Origin: Armatimonadota bacterium
GTDB lineage: Bacteria > Sysuimicrobiota > Sysuimicrobiia > Sysuimicrobiales > JACQTN01
DNA length: 6,363 nt
Assembly (NCBI GenBank): GCA_016210785.1
Contig: JACQTN010000032.1
Location: 1 to 6,363 of the forward strand
Direction: 5' to 3'
Positions 6,298 through 6,363 of this stretch are shown here, piece after piece. The translations under genes and the position numbers were made by a program. The notes under the pieces are model-generated. The model searched no databases and was not told the DNA's origin. It saw nothing but the letters and a program-made list of their open reading frames with translations. How positions within the stretch are numbered: the stretch's first letter is position 1; every line of letters begins with the position of its first letter.

Positions 6298-6363
6298 ATG
6301 AGCGACCACAGCCGTACCGGGAGCGTCACAACGTCCTCCGGCATCGAGGTGAAGCCGCTGTAC
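6298..6363 (+). CDS. Methylmalonyl-CoA mutase large subunit, N-terminal 22 codons (3' truncated by window)
   Basis: Only the first 22 residues are visible, ending TTSSGIEVKPLY. The pattern 'T-x-SGI-x-V-x-PLY', normally followed by TPED or similar, is the entry to the acyl-CoA-binding TIM barrel of the methylmalonyl-CoA mutase large chain. The enzyme isomerises methylmalonyl-CoA to succinyl-CoA with adenosylcobalamin. This is the step after propionyl-CoA carboxylase, and the preceding carboxylase genes strongly support the call. The 10-residue Ser/Thr-rich stretch before the motif is ordinary for the family. Related large chains (isobutyryl-CoA or ethylmalonyl-CoA mutase) share this N-terminus and cannot be excluded from 22 residues. 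Confidence 0.75.
   Translation, partial: MSDHSRTGSVTTSSGIEVKPLY

Noticed and set aside
4900..6344. Minus-strand open frames opposite the biotin carboxylase and carrier genes
   Set aside because: Low-complexity Arg/Pro-rich translations that mirror the codon bias of the plus-strand genes, with no recognisable motif.

Overview
The window comes from a high-GC bacterium (most third codon positions are G or C) and covers most of a propionyl-CoA to methylmalonyl-CoA locus. It holds the 3' half of a carboxyltransferase gene (pccB type), a complete biotin carboxylase gene, a complete biotin carboxyl carrier gene, and the first 22 codons of what looks like methylmalonyl-CoA mutase. Propionyl-CoA would be carboxylated to methylmalonyl-CoA by the first three products and isomerised towards succinyl-CoA by the mutase, so the carboxylase is more likely propionyl-CoA carboxylase than acetyl-CoA carboxylase. 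The phylum cannot be fixed from the sequence. A candidate leaderless promoter and many GTG starts suit several high-GC lineages.

Layout: pccB (1-716, +, 5' truncated) converges with a large patatin-like gene on the minus strand (747-3440, or up to 3512). The two stop codons are 30 bases apart. The patatin gene diverges from a plus-strand operon across a short control region (about 3441-3596), which holds a perfect 16-base inverted repeat and a -35/-10 pair placed for leaderless transcription. The operon runs GNAT acetyltransferase (3597-4058), biotin carboxylase (4065-5636), biotin carrier (5656-6156), a 25-codon relic of a second biotin carrier (6168-6245) and the mutase (6298 onward). Spacings are 6, 19, 11 and 52 bases, so co-transcription is likely.

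Points worth attention: the tail of a lost or divergent biotin carrier left between the present carrier gene and the mutase gene; an alpha subunit split inside its BT (linker) domain into separate biotin carboxylase and carrier polypeptides; a membrane-anchored patatin-like lipase in reverse orientation between pccB and its partner subunits; and a GNAT gene heading the operon. Otherwise the locus is recognisable central metabolism. I see no RNA genes, CRISPR array, insertion sequence or defence system, and no stretch over 300 bases without a gene.
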